Positions 17,633 to 27,052 of a stretch of DNA of 64,000 bases are shown in pieces. Below the pieces are notes generated by a model. The model saw nothing but the letters and a program-made list of their open reading frames with translations, made no database searches and was not told where the DNA came from. Made by a program: the position numbers and the translations under genes. This stretch comes from an uncultured Sulfitobacter sp. (GTDB lineage Bacteria; Pseudomonadota; Alphaproteobacteria; Rhodobacterales; Rhodobacteraceae), in NCBI GenBank assembly GCA_905182645.1, contig CAJJCJ010000004.1, positions 186,001 to 250,000 on the forward strand, read 5' to 3'. The number at the start of each line of letters is the position of its first letter. The stretch's first letter is position 1.

Positions 17633-17939
17633 TGGAGTAACCTTTCATTACAAAAGGAGGAAGTACGTTTCTAGATTACACCTGTCAAAGAGACAATTTG
17701 GAATTTTATCGGAAAAGTAAGGCGTTTTTGAGAATATAATTTCAGATGCATTTAAATTTCCAGAACGTCCAGCACACTGTGGCCGAATTTACAAAATCAG
17801 ATCCCTAAATTGGAGACGTCGCTCCGAATCCGAAAATTTTAACGACTTTTTTCTAAGAAGGTTTCTTACAAACGTTGAAGCGGCCATTGGCGCGAGCACA
17901 GCGAATTGACGCTAAGTCCGCAGACCGACGTTTCAGCCT
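17633..17939. other. Non-coding spacer upstream of yeeE
   Basis: AT-rich for its first 220 bases (runs such as TTTTTGAGAATATAATTTC), which may hold the yeeE promoter, but no box pair with proper spacing could be assigned. At 17912-17935 there is AAGTCCGCAGACCGACGTTTC, another weak relative of the repeat phrase found at 16226-16460. No gene seen. Confidence 0.4.
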
Positions 17940-18415
17940 ACAAAATTCTGCACTGGAAGGACCAATGACTGCAGCAAAGGGCCATTCAACCGAGTGGTTG
18001 GGCCATGTGCCTAGCCGATACCCATTTCATCTGATCTCGGGTCAACGTGCCGAAAATCTGCGTTCTCAGCTCGGTCACGGGCTGATAAGCCGTGCAGCAA
18101 AGGTCGATGGGCGCACGGCAATCGGACTGGACCCTTCGGACGCGGACAAGAAATGGATCGGCGAACGAGATGCTGTGCGGGCGGACAACGACTGAGGCGC
18201 ATGTCTGGCAACAGCCAAGCTAGACTTCGCGATCATGACGATTAGCACTGGTGCATGGCTGGATGCGGTGCCCGAAGCAAATGGCACTTTGCTTTGTCGC
18301 CGCGGCAATCCCAATACGCTGACCACGGTCACGGAAGTTTGGAATTGCTTCACGGCACATAGTTGCCGAATCGACGTTGAAAACGTTCACGGGTCCGCAA
18401 GACCCGTCCATCGCA
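17940..18415 (+). pseudogene. Molybdopterin sulfoxide/N-oxide reductase, C-terminal remnant
   Basis: The frame translates to the molybdopterin-dinucleotide-binding tail of the TorA/BisC/DMSO reductase family: YPFHLISGQ, LRSQLGHGLISRAAKVDGR, AIGLDPSDA, then ND-stop-GACLATAKLDFAIM, STGAWLD, CRRGNPNTLT and FTAHSCRIDVE. The TGA at 18193-18195 stands where the family has Arg (a CGA to TGA change) and the rest of the catalytic subunit is absent upstream. So it is a dead fragment of a periplasmic reductase of about 800 residues. The alignment extends to about 18411, then is lost. Confidence 0.8.
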
Positions 18416-18551
18416 TATCGACCACCAGCAATTTAAGGCGAACCTGCCGTGCACGTTTAATCAAATTCACACTTTAAAAATACCAGAAACTCGCACTGCT
18501 ATGGTATCTCTGGCTCTTTCCAAGCAACGTTTGCTCAACTAGCGTGACGGC

Positions 18552-19961
18552 ATGGATATCCTTGATCAACTTCGCTCCACGCTCGGGCACGACGCCGTCT
18601 TAACCGGATCTGGAACCGCCAAATGGGATCAAGATTGGACCGGTGCCTATCAATCCACACCGCTCGCAGTTTTGCGCCCGCGCAACACAAGTGACGTGTC
18701 TGCAATTATAAAAATTGCTTACCGTACGAAGACGCCTGTTGTGCCGGTGTCAGGAAATACGGGACTAAATGGCGGCGCTCAAGCGCAAGGTGCCTTGCTG
18801 CTATCGCTCGATCGGTTGAACACGATCAGCGTGCTTGATGTTCAAGGCCGGACAGCGACCGTCGGTGCCGGCGTGATCCTATCCAACTTGCATACAGCGA
18901 CGGAAGAACACGATCTGATTTTTCCGCTGACATTCGGCGCACGTGGGTCCGCGATGATCGGGGGCGTCCTTTCGACCAATGCAGGTGGATCCAATGTGCT
19001 CCGCTATGGAAACACGCGTGATCTGGTGCTGGGGATCGAGGTCGTGATGGCCAATGGCGAAATCATGAACCTCATGGGGGCATTGCACAAAGACAATTCA
19101 GGCCTGAACTTAAAGCATTTGATGATCGGGGCTGAAGGAACGCTTGGAATTATCACACAGGCAGTCGTTAAACTTTTTGCCAAACCGCAGGCCTATGCAA
19201 CGGCGATGGTGGCGACGGCGTCGCTCAGTGCGGCGCTTGATCTACTGCACAGGGTTCAGTCTACCACCGGCGGCGCAGTGGAGGCATTTGAATACATGCC
19301 GCGCGACTTTATCGACGGCCATCTGGCGCTGGTTAAGACTGCTAAACCACCGTTTAGCGCAGCGTATGACGTCAACATCCTGATCGAAGTTGGGGCGACA
19401 GCACCGCGAGATGCGCGCCCACAACCCGACGGGTCTATTCCTATCACATCACTGCTTCAGGATACACTTGGCGACATGCTGATGGATGGATCTGTGCTGG
19501 ATGCAGTTGTCGCCCAAAACGAAGCACAGCGCGCCGCGATGTGGGCAAGACGCGAGGCGGCTGCGGAAATCGCATTCGCAAAACGGCCGTTTGTCGACAC
19601 TGACATCGCGGTCGCGCTGCCCGACGTCGCCGTCTTTCTGGACCGGATGAAACTACGCCTGTCCGCAATCGATGCAAATGCTACGGACCTTATCGTCGCC
19701 CATCTTGGGGATGGCAATATTCACTACACAGCGTATCCGTCAACCAATGATCTTGACCTTGCCCAAGCCATCAAAGAAGCGGTCGAAGACGAAGTGCAAA
19801 TCTTGGGAGGGTCATTCAGCGCAGAACACGGTGTGGGCATATCGAAGCTGGCGACGATGCGGCGGCGCAAGGACAAAACAGCACTAACAGCTATGCGAGC
19901 GATTAAATCCGCGCTTGATCCGCACAACATCCTAAACCCCGGGAAAACCATCCCCGACTAA
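18552..19961 (+). CDS. FAD-binding oxidase, GlcD/D-2-hydroxyacid dehydrogenase family
   Basis: A 469-residue flavoprotein of the VAO fold that oxidises a D-2-hydroxy acid (glycolate, D-lactate or D-2-hydroxyglutarate). The FAD domain carries VPVSGNTGLNGGAQ (about residues 63-76) and GGVLSTNAGGSNVLRYGN (about 138-155). The cap domain has HLGDGNIHY (about 380) and FSAEHGVGISK (about 426), and the C-terminus has the usual DPHNILNPGK. It stands alone between a pseudogene and a lipoprotein gene, so the substrate is open. No GlcE or GlcF partner is nearby, which favours the single-subunit D-lactate or D-2-hydroxyglutarate type. Confidence 0.9.
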   Translation: MDILDQLRSTLGHDAVLTGSGTAKWDQDWTGAYQSTPLAVLRPRNTSDVSAIIKIAYRTKTPVVPVSGNTGLNGGAQAQGALLLSLDRLNTISVLDVQGRTATVGAGVILSNLHTATEEHDLIFPLTFGARGSAMIGGVLSTNAGGSNVLRYGNTRDLVLGIEVVMANGEIMNLMGALHKDNSGLNLKHLMIGAEGTLGIITQAVVKLFAKPQAYATAMVATASLSAALDLLHRVQSTTGGAVEAFEYMPRDFIDGHLALVKTAKPPFSAAYDVNILIEVGATAPRDARPQPDGSIPITSLLQDTLGDMLMDGSVLDAVVAQNEAQRAAMWARREAAAEIAFAKRPFVDTDIAVALPDVAVFLDRMKLRLSAIDANATDLIVAHLGDGNIHYTAYPSTNDLDLAQAIKEAVEDEVQILGGSFSAEHGVGISKLATMRRRKDKTALTAMRAIKSALDPHNILNPGKTIPD

Positions 19962-20040
19962 GGTTTCTTTTGACTGATATTGCATAACACGCGTGTCTGG
20001 GGCCTTGTATCTAAGTATTTTTATTTCAGGACAAACCGTT

Positions 20041-20424
20041 ATGCGCCTTATCACTCTTGCTCTTCTCCCCCTGCTTGCCGCGTGTGTAACACCGCGCGAG
20101 GCTTGCATTGCAAACGCGGGCTCTGACTTGCGTGTCATCAATTCTTTGATCGGTACAACGCGCGGCAATCTTGCGCGGGGGTTCGCCATTGAGACCCAGC
20201 AAAAAATCCGCGAAGTGAACACGACTTGCGCGACAGAACTACCTGACGGGACGATCATTCGCACCGAATGTGAGAAAGTAGCTGTACGCGAGGTGAAGGT
20301 TCCAGTCGCGATTGACCTAAACGCAGAACATGCAAAGTTATCGTCGTTAGAAGAGCGTCAGCGCCAGTTGCAAATCAACGCAGAGGCCGTGCGCCAGCAA
20401 TGCATCGCGGCCAATCCAGAGTAA
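20041..20424 (+). CDS. Small lipoprotein of unknown function
   Basis: A 127-residue protein with a short signal peptide and lipobox LLAAC at residues 12-16, so Cys16 should be lipidated and the protein anchored in a membrane facing the periplasm. The mature part has four more Cys (residues 22, 61, 78 and near the end) and a Glu/Gln-rich C-terminal region (LSSLEERQRQLQINAEAVRQQC) likely to be helical or coiled. The ATG at 20041 was chosen because it puts the signal peptide at the N-terminus. I do not recognise the family. It converges with the reverse SDR gene. Confidence 0.75.
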   Translation: MRLITLALLPLLAACVTPREACIANAGSDLRVINSLIGTTRGNLARGFAIETQQKIREVNTTCATELPDGTIIRTECEKVAVREVKVPVAIDLNAEHAKLSSLEERQRQLQINAEAVRQQCIAANPE

Positions 20425-20425
20425 C

Positions 20426-21241
20426 CTAGTGGGCAGATACGGCTGCTGGATCGATCAAGGTGCGGCCGCCATCCACCGTGATAATCTGACCTGTCACAAA
20501 GCCGGCTGCGTCGGACGCCAAATACTGCACGGCATCTGACACTTCGCTCGAGCTCGCGATCCGCTGCAGTGGCGTATTTTCAATAATCGTTTCGCGCATC
20601 TCGTCGTCATCTTTCAACGACCACTTCAGGCTCGCGCTCATTACCGACCCAAATGCCACGGCATTCACCCGAATACGTTTGGGCGCCCAAGCAACCGCAA
20701 GCGACCGGGTCATCTGATCCAATGCAGCGCAGCTCACCGAGTATGCCAGCAAATCAGGGTGCGTCCGGCGCGCCGCGATCGAACTGATATTCACAATCGA
20801 CCCAATCGGTTCATTCGCATCCTCGCCAGACAGGTCAGCTGCTTGTTTGATCATCTTGCGCGCCACTGATTGGCTAAGCCGCAATCCAGCTATTAAGTTT
20901 TGCTGCAACAGCTCTTCGACGGATGTATCATCGACTGACAGGCTATCAGTTGGCAAAACTTGCCGCGCGGCATTCACCAAAATATCTACGCGGTCAAATG
21001 CGTCAACGGTCGCAGATAACAAGTTAGCAATCGTCAGCTTTTTGCGCAGATCACCTGCGAAGATGCGCACGTTTTCCTCTTTGGCAGCTTCATCGCCCAT
21101 CTCAGCAATCAGACGATCTTCGTCCATATCCGCAAAAACGACATTTGCGCCTTGGTTGATAAAGTGACGTCCAATTGCCAAGCCAACGCCATTGGCGGCT
21201 CCGGTGACAATCGCGGTTTTTCCTGCAATCGAAAAAGACAT
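20426..21241 (-). CDS. Short-chain dehydrogenase/reductase with unusual active site
   Basis: A 271-residue Rossmann-fold protein. The NAD(P) glycine motif is TGAANGVGLAIG (residues 13-24), the structural Asn is in VNAARQVL (Asn90) and the catalytic Ser is in NISS (153-154). The Tyr of the YxxxK pair is at residue 167, but the expected Lys at 171 is Cys (YSVSC), which should impair classic SDR chemistry. The C-terminal TGQIITVDGG is typical. It abuts the RsmC-like gene with no gap, so they are likely one transcript. Substrate unknown. Confidence 0.88.
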   Translation of the reverse strand: MSFSIAGKTAIVTGAANGVGLAIGRHFINQGANVVFADMDEDRLIAEMGDEAAKEENVRIFAGDLRKKLTIANLLSATVDAFDRVDILVNAARQVLPTDSLSVDDTSVEELLQQNLIAGLRLSQSVARKMIKQAADLSGEDANEPIGSIVNISSIAARRTHPDLLAYSVSCAALDQMTRSLAVAWAPKRIRVNAVAFGSVMSASLKWSLKDDDEMRETIIENTPLQRIASSSEVSDAVQYLASDAAGFVTGQIITVDGGRTLIDPAAVSAH

Positions 21242-22225
21242 CTAGCTTCTCTCCAGCCGTAGCGGTCGGGTTGCGTGAAACACTTTGAACGCGCCGTTAC
21301 CGGCAACCTCGTCAACATTGCGGAAACTTTCCCGCAGGGCCTGTTCATAGGGCAAATGGCGGTTCGCGACCATCCAAAGTTTACCATGAGAGGCGAGCAT
21401 CCGCGCAGAGGCCGCTATAAACGCCCGCCCGATTGATGGCTCGGCGCTGCGGCCAGAATGAAACGGCGGGTTCATGACGATCCCGTCATAGGCATTTCGG
21501 GGCTTAAACGTCGTTGCATCCGCCCAGTGGAAATTGACCCGCGTATCCGTCACATTCAGACGGGCACAATCCAACGATAGGGTCTCTGCCTCGATCATAT
21601 CAAGCGAAGCTACTCCAGCACGGGCAAGCACGGGCGCTGCCAAATAGCCCCAACCAGCGCCAATATCCGCCATTTTAGATGGCATTTTTTCCGGTAAAAC
21701 CTCGGCCAGTAAAGCAGATCCTTTGTCCACAGCCCCATCAGAGAAAACGCCAGCAGTTGTGAAAAAGCCATGATCGCCCTGAACAGGCGGCGGGGCTGCC
21801 CAATCGGTAAATGCATCGGTGCCTTCAAACCAAAAGATGCGACCATGCCCTTTGGGAATCGACGAAACATCACCCAGACGCTTGCGGCATTCCTTAAACA
21901 GGCTATCAACGCCGTCGGTTTTGTATCCGTCAACAATCACCAATTTGGCCCATGTGGCGGCAGCCGCCACCATGGAGCGCGCCAATGCCTTGGATCGCGG
22001 CACAACAACAATAGCAATATCCGCAGGCTCGGCTTTGCCGGTGACCCTATAGCCCGCATCATTCCAACTGGCGAAATCAGGATAGAACCCTTGGGCGATC
22101 ATTACATCGTCACGCGGCAATGCACTGATGTCATAATCAGCAGCGGGGCGCATGATGGTGATCTTGCCGTTTGGCAGAACCAAAACACCATCAGCGACGG
22201 CAGTTGAAAGGCGAGATGAGGACAT
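21242..22225 (-). CDS. rsmC: RsmC-like class I methyltransferase
   Basis: S-adenosylmethionine-dependent methyltransferase, 327 residues, with the two-domain plan of RsmC/RlmG: a degenerate N-terminal methyltransferase fold and an active C-terminal one. Motif I is MADIGAGWGYLAAP (about residues 185-198) and the amino-methylating motif IV is IVMNPPFHSG (about 253-262). RsmC methylates G1207 of 16S rRNA at N2; 23S G-N2 methylation (RlmG) is the main alternative. It lies between clpS and the SDR gene on the same strand. Confidence 0.85.
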   Translation of the reverse strand: MSSSRLSTAVADGVLVLPNGKITIMRPAADYDISALPRDDVMIAQGFYPDFASWNDAGYRVTGKAEPADIAIVVVPRSKALARSMVAAAATWAKLVIVDGYKTDGVDSLFKECRKRLGDVSSIPKGHGRIFWFEGTDAFTDWAAPPPVQGDHGFFTTAGVFSDGAVDKGSALLAEVLPEKMPSKMADIGAGWGYLAAPVLARAGVASLDMIEAETLSLDCARLNVTDTRVNFHWADATTFKPRNAYDGIVMNPPFHSGRSAEPSIGRAFIAASARMLASHGKLWMVANRHLPYEQALRESFRNVDEVAGNGAFKVFHATRPLRLERS

Positions 22226-22252
22226 ATGTAATTTTCCGAACAGCGGTGTGCG

Positions 22253-22594
22253 CTATTCTTTTTCCATCGTGCATTGCAGCGGATGCTGGTGGCGTTGTGC
22301 GTAATCCATGACTTGGGCGACTTTGGTCTCGGCGATTTCATGACTATAAACACCAACCACAGCAACGCCTTTTTTGTGTACGATCAACATAAGCTCGTAA
22401 GATTGGGCGCTGGTCATCCCAAAGAACCGCTCCAACACCATCACAACGAATTCCATCGGCGTAAAATCATCGTTCAGGATCAGAACCTTATAAAGCGGTG
22501 GCCGCTTTGTCTTTGGCTTGGTTTCAAGCACGACGCCGACGTCACCGTCATCGTCGCCCGTTTTGTCCGCCATCATGTAAAAGTCAGCAAGCAT
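22253..22594 (-). CDS. clpS: ATP-dependent Clp protease adaptor ClpS
   Basis: Adaptor that binds N-degron substrates and hands them to ClpA. The core [17 protein letters not shown] (about residues 34-50) includes the conserved NDD and Met of the N-degron pocket, [10 protein letters not shown] and the C-terminal [10 protein letters not shown] are typical. A Glu/Asp-rich flexible arm (TGDDDGDVG) precedes, which in ClpS is needed for delivery. ATG at 22594 was chosen for the AAGG nine bases upstream; ATGs at 22576 and 22573 are alternatives that would trim the first 6-7 residues. Confidence 0.92.
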   Translation of the reverse strand: MLADFYMMADKTGDDDGDVGVVLETKPKTKRPPLYKVLILNDDFTPMEFVVMVLERFFGMTSAQSYELMLIVHKKGVAVVGVYSHEIAETKVAQVMDYAQRHQHPLQCTMEKE

Positions 22595-22917
22595 CACCAA
22601 CACCCTTATGGATTAGATGGAATATATAGGGCAGCGTGAGCGACATGGAACCCCCCCGATCATACGCCGTTCGGGTGAAACAATTTGGACACTTGCGCGT
22701 TAGGCAATCTGCCACATTCCTGACACATTAGCCCATCTAGGGGCAGTTTGGCCGCATTACCGCTAGATTTGCCTGTGACAACACGAATGCCACACCGAAA
22801 GTCTTTGAAATTAGGGTATTTTCTGAAAAACTTCTTTGTGCTAGATATGAAAACAACGATAAAAGGCACTTGGAATTAATCTGGGGCCAGAGGCAGTAAA
22901 GATAAGAGGCAAGCGAC
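22595..22917. other. Spacer between clpS and the carboxypeptidase gene
   Basis: Both flanking genes point outward, so both promoters must be here. Reverse-strand open frames exist but have no recognisable product and no good start. A possible -10 (TAGATATG near 22848) lies upstream of the GTG start at 22918, but no matching -35 at 17 bases could be named. No RNA structure seen. Confidence 0.4.
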
Positions 22918-24351
22918 GTGAAAAGTCGTCCGGGACAATTGGCCCTACGGTGGGCATTTCTGTGCATCTGTTTAATTGGGGTATCCTTTGCGGGATCCAA
23001 AAGTCATGCGGCACCTTACGCCGCCATGGTGATGGATGCGCGCACGGGTGAAGTGCTCCATTCACGCAATGCGGACACGCGACTGCATCCAGCGTCGCTG
23101 ACCAAAATGATGACCTTGTATATCGCATTTCAAGCGGTCCAGCGTGGTGAGATCACACTCGATACTGAAGTGAAGATCACAGCCAACGCCGCATCTGAGC
23201 CGCCATCAAAATTAGGCCTACGCCGCGGTCAGACGATCAAGCTGCGTTATTTGCTCCGTGCGGCTGCCGTCAAATCCGCCAATGACGCCGCCACCGCCAT
23301 TGGCGAAGCGATTTCTGGGTCCGAATCCGCATTTGCGACCCGCATGAACCGTACAGCGGCCGCCATGGGCATGCGCAACACGACATTCCGTAACGCGCAC
23401 GGGCTGACCCAAAACGGGCACATGTCGACGGCCCGCGATATGTCTATTCTTGGACGCCACGTGATTTATGATTATCCGCAATACTATAATCTGTTTTCGC
23501 GCCGGACCGCTGATGCAGGCATCGCAACTGTGCGTCACACCAACCGCCGTTGGCTTGACAGCTATGAAGGCGGCGATGGGGTCAAAACGGGCTACACGCG
23601 GGCCGCGGGGTTCAACCTTGTGGCGTCAGCGCAGCGCGGGCAAGAACGTATCATCGCGACTGTCTTTGGTGGCGCGTCAACCGCGTCGCGTAATGTTAAG
23701 GTGACTGAATTGATGAACCTCGGGTTCAACCGCGCGCCATCACGTGCCACGTTAAAGCGGCCTGATATGGTTGCAGTCGCACTTCCAGAAACCGTACAGG
23801 GCAACGGCCAAGCCGCGACCAATGGTGGTGCAGGCAAAACTGTGCGCGTATCAGGGTCCGTCAGCCGCAGTTTGCGCCCGAAAATGCGTGCCGTCCCCGA
23901 CGTATTGCTGGCCGTGAATGCTGCCGACATTAATTCCATTTTGGCCGAGGCGCTTAGTGCGGGTGCCGCCGAGGCCCAAGATGCCGTCGCGCTTGCGCTT
24001 GCCACCGCCGACGCTGCGCAAAAGATACAACCAACGAACATTGTCCCTGCGTCTGCGGATATCGCTCAAGTCACTGGACCTGAAATCGTGACCCGCATCT
24101 CCACATCCGGTGGCCGCCACTGGGGCGTGAACATTGGCCGCTACGGATCAAGATACCAAGCCGAACGCGTGTTGCTCAAGGTCGCGCTCAATGAAATGAG
24201 CACGCTGGATGGGTCCGTACGCCGTGTCGTGGGCCGCTCTGGTGGGTTTGATGCGAATTTTATGGGTCTAAGCCGTGAAACAGCTGACCTCGCTTGTCGC
24301 CGCCTTATCGCGCGCGGCACACCCTGCTTCATGATTGGGAACGAAGGCTAG
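22918..24351 (+). CDS. D-alanyl-D-alanine carboxypeptidase with C-terminal SPOR-like domain
   Basis: Periplasmic penicillin-binding protein (PBP5/6 type, peptidase S11) that trims the terminal D-Ala of peptidoglycan stem peptides; 477 residues. A signal peptide ends at about residue 31 (SKSHAA). The three active-site motifs are SLTK (Ser60, Lys63), SAN (about 119) and KTG in DGVKTGYT (about 222). The C-terminal 80 residues (HWGVNIGRYGS onward) look like a SPOR domain that binds denuded septal glycan. The start is GTG at 22918 with AGAGG upstream. It overlaps the reverse yejF end by 4 bases. Confidence 0.92.
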   Translation: MKSRPGQLALRWAFLCICLIGVSFAGSKSHAAPYAAMVMDARTGEVLHSRNADTRLHPASLTKMMTLYIAFQAVQRGEITLDTEVKITANAASEPPSKLGLRRGQTIKLRYLLRAAAVKSANDAATAIGEAISGSESAFATRMNRTAAAMGMRNTTFRNAHGLTQNGHMSTARDMSILGRHVIYDYPQYYNLFSRRTADAGIATVRHTNRRWLDSYEGGDGVKTGYTRAAGFNLVASAQRGQERIIATVFGGASTASRNVKVTELMNLGFNRAPSRATLKRPDMVAVALPETVQGNGQAATNGGAGKTVRVSGSVSRSLRPKMRAVPDVLLAVNAADINSILAEALSAGAAEAQDAVALALATADAAQKIQPTNIVPASADIAQVTGPEIVTRISTSGGRHWGVNIGRYGSRYQAERVLLKVALNEMSTLDGSVRRVVGRSGGFDANFMGLSRETADLACRRLIARGTPCFMIGNEG

Positions 24352-25943
24352 ACACTGCGGCCCTCAAATGCCGCAGCCATCAGCGCCTTGGTGTATTCGC
24401 TTTGGGGTGCGTCAAATATGTCCGCAGCATCTCCGACCTCAACAACATCGCCCTGCTTCATCACCATCACCTTATGTGACAGCGCGCGCACGACTTTTAG
24501 GTCGTGACTGATGAACAGATACGCCAGCCCGAATTTGACCTGAAGATCACGTAGTAATTCTACAATTTGGACTTGTACCGTCATATCCAGCGCTGACGTC
24601 GGCTCGTCTAGAACCAACAGCTTAGGTCGTAAAATCATAGCGCGCGCAATTGCGATGCGCTGACGCTGACCACCTGAAAATTCGTGCGGGTAGCGATCCA
24701 TCAACGCCGGATCAAGACCAACTTCACCCATAATTTCGGCCACCATGTCGCGACGATTTTTACCCGGCGCAAGACCGTGTATGGCCAGTCCTTCGGCAAT
24801 AATTTCAGCGACGGTCATACGTGGTGACAGCGACCCATACGGGTCTTGGAACACAATCTGAATATCGCCGCGCAGTGGACGCATTTGTTTGGGGGTCAAT
24901 GCATGAATATCGGTGCCTTGGAACTTGATCCGCCCCTCGGACTCGATCAGGCGCATAATAGCCAAGGCCAGCGTGGTCTTCCCCGAACCAGACTCGCCAA
25001 CGATGCCAACTGTCTCGCCCACCCGAACAGTCAGGGTCGCGTTGTTGACCGCTTTTACATAATCAACGGTACGTTTGAGCAAACCTGCATGAATTGGAAA
25101 CCAGATCTTTAACTGATCAGTTTCAATAATCACCTTTGAACCATCTAGCACAGGCGCAGGCACACCAGCGGATTCAGCAGACAGCAACATCTTCGTATAG
25201 GGGTGCTGCGGGTTGCCAAAAATCTCGGCCGTGGGGCCGGCTTCGACAATCTCACCGTCTTTCATCACGCAAACGCGGTCCGCAATTTTGCGTACAATCG
25301 TCAAATCATGGGTGATGAACAGCATCGACATGCCGACATCGCGTTTCAGTTCAGCAAGCAAGTCCAAAATTTGGGCTTGAATGGTCACATCCAATGCAGT
25401 CGTCGGCTCATCCGCGATCAACAGCTCTGGCCCATTTGCCAATGCCATCGCGATCATCACGCGCTGGCGTTGCCCACCAGACAACTGATGTGGATACGCG
25501 CCCAGTCGACTTGCCCCGTCACGAATACCAACTTGGTTCAGCAGTTCGATAATCTTGGTCTTCACCCCTGACCCGCGCAGCCCCTGATGCAGTTCTATGC
25601 TTTCGGTCAACTGGCGCTCAATCGTGTGAAGCGGGTTCAGCGACGTCATCGGTTCTTGGAAAATAAAGCTGATGTCGTTACCGCGCACCGCGCGCAGTTC
25701 AGGTTCGGACGCACCAACCATTTCGTGACCGGCATAAGTGATTGACCCGCCGACTTGGGCGTTGTCATCCAACAATTGCACCGTCGACAGCGCGGTGACT
25801 GATTTACCAGAACCGGATTCACCAACCAAGGCGACGGTCTCGCCCTTATGGACCTCGAACGACACACCGCGCACTGCATGGCTGATTGCGCCGTCTTGGC
25901 GAAAACCGACGGTCAGATCTTTGACCTTCAAAAGTGCGGTCAT
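24348..25943 (-). CDS. yejF: Peptide ABC transporter, fused double ATPase (YejF type)
   Basis: A single 531-residue chain with two complete ATPase halves energises the transporter. Half one has Walker A GESGSGKS (about 37-44), LSGGQRQRV and [13 protein letters not shown]; half two has [14 protein letters not shown] (about 314), [14 protein letters not shown] and [13 protein letters not shown]. Fusion of the two ABC subunits into one protein is typical of YejF (microcin C/oligopeptide uptake). Its start overlaps the yejE stop (ATGA). Confidence 0.93.
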   Translation of the reverse strand: MTALLKVKDLTVGFRQDGAISHAVRGVSFEVHKGETVALVGESGSGKSVTALSTVQLLDDNAQVGGSITYAGHEMVGASEPELRAVRGNDISFIFQEPMTSLNPLHTIERQLTESIELHQGLRGSGVKTKIIELLNQVGIRDGASRLGAYPHQLSGGQRQRVMIAMALANGPELLIADEPTTALDVTIQAQILDLLAELKRDVGMSMLFITHDLTIVRKIADRVCVMKDGEIVEAGPTAEIFGNPQHPYTKMLLSAESAGVPAPVLDGSKVIIETDQLKIWFPIHAGLLKRTVDYVKAVNNATLTVRVGETVGIVGESGSGKTTLALAIMRLIESEGRIKFQGTDIHALTPKQMRPLRGDIQIVFQDPYGSLSPRMTVAEIIAEGLAIHGLAPGKNRRDMVAEIMGEVGLDPALMDRYPHEFSGGQRQRIAIARAMILRPKLLVLDEPTSALDMTVQVQIVELLRDLQVKFGLAYLFISHDLKVVRALSHKVMVMKQGDVVEVGDAADIFDAPQSEYTKALMAAAFEGRSV

Positions 25944-27052
25944 GAGAATGTCTTTCGCGGATCAAAGGCATCCCGTACGCCCTCAAATATAAACACCAAC
26001 AGCGACAGCATGATCGCAAAGGTAAAGAAGGCAGTGAAGCCAAGCCAAGGAGCCTGTAGGTTCTGTTTGGCTTGCAATGTCAGCTCGCCCAATGACGGGG
26101 CGGACGATGGCAAGCCAAATCCCAAGAAATCAAGCGACGCCAACCCGCCGATCGCACCCGTGATCAGGAACGGTAGCATCGTGACAGTTGCAACCATTGC
26201 GTTGGGCAACATATGGCGGAACATGATCACACGGTCGCTGACACCCAGCGCCTTGGCCGCGCGGACATATTCCAGATTTCGGGCGCGGAAAAACTCAGCG
26301 CGGACAACACCGACAAGTGATGGCCAACCAAACAGGATCGTCAGGAACACCAACAGCCAGAAACTTCGGCCCACAATCGCGAATACGATGATGATCACAT
26401 ACAGTGAAGGCATGCCTGTCCAAATCTCGATGAAGCGTTGGAAAACCAAATCAATCCAGCCACCAAAATACCCTTGCACAGCGCCTGCAACGATCCCGAT
26501 CACCGACGCGCCAGTGGTGACTATCAATGCAAAGATGATCGACAGACGGAACCCGTAAATCACGCGGGCAACTACATCGCGCTTGGTGTCATCAGTGCCC
26601 AACCAGTTGGTGGCAGACGGTGGGGCGGGGGCCACGCCTGCGACATCAACAATCGTGTTATAGGAATACGGGATGATGGGCCACAGTATCCACCCTGCGC
26701 TGAAACCGTCGATTTGCAGTTCAACGTCGTTGTCCACGGCCTCGATTAGGCTTTCAGGACTGTCAAAACAGTCAACCAATCCGCCGGTAACGATCAGGCA
26801 TTTGACCTCGGGGTCGGAATATCCGGCCTCCGTCAGAAAATCCCCGCCAAAATCTTGTTCTGAATAAAACGACATCACCGGCATGCGTAATTCGCCGCGG
26901 TACGACACAAGGATCGGTTTGTCGTTGGCGATGAATTCCGCAAATAACGACAGGCCAAACAGAATGGCAAATATCCAGAGCGACCACACAGCACGGCGGT
27001 TGCGTTTGAAGTTACTCATGCGACGGCGATTAAGCGGGGACAACTTAAACAT
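25940..27052 (-). CDS. yejE: Peptide ABC transporter permease (YejE type)
   Basis: Inner-membrane subunit, 370 residues. It starts LSPLNRRRMSNFKRNRRAVWSLW with the cytoplasmic basic lead of OppC-like permeases, then one helix, a periplasmic loop of about 130 residues peculiar to YejE, and five further helices. The EAA-type loop reads EYVRAAKALGVSDRVIMFRH (about 263-282) and the C-terminus ends FIFEGVRDAFDPRK. Start abuts the yejB stop (TGATG). Confidence 0.93.
   Translation of the reverse strand: MFKLSPLNRRRMSNFKRNRRAVWSLWIFAILFGLSLFAEFIANDKPILVSYRGELRMPVMSFYSEQDFGGDFLTEAGYSDPEVKCLIVTGGLVDCFDSPESLIEAVDNDVELQIDGFSAGWILWPIIPYSYNTIVDVAGVAPAPPSATNWLGTDDTKRDVVARVIYGFRLSIIFALIVTTGASVIGIVAGAVQGYFGGWIDLVFQRFIEIWTGMPSLYVIIIVFAIVGRSFWLLVFLTILFGWPSLVGVVRAEFFRARNLEYVRAAKALGVSDRVIMFRHMLPNAMVATVTMLPFLITGAIGGLASLDFLGFGLPSSAPSLGELTLQAKQNLQAPWLGFTAFFTFAIMLSLLVFIFEGVRDAFDPRKTFS

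Noticed and set aside
22660..23000. Reverse open frames in the clpS-carboxypeptidase spacer
   Set aside because: Two overlapping short frames without motifs or ribosome sites, one running into the carboxypeptidase signal peptide region.
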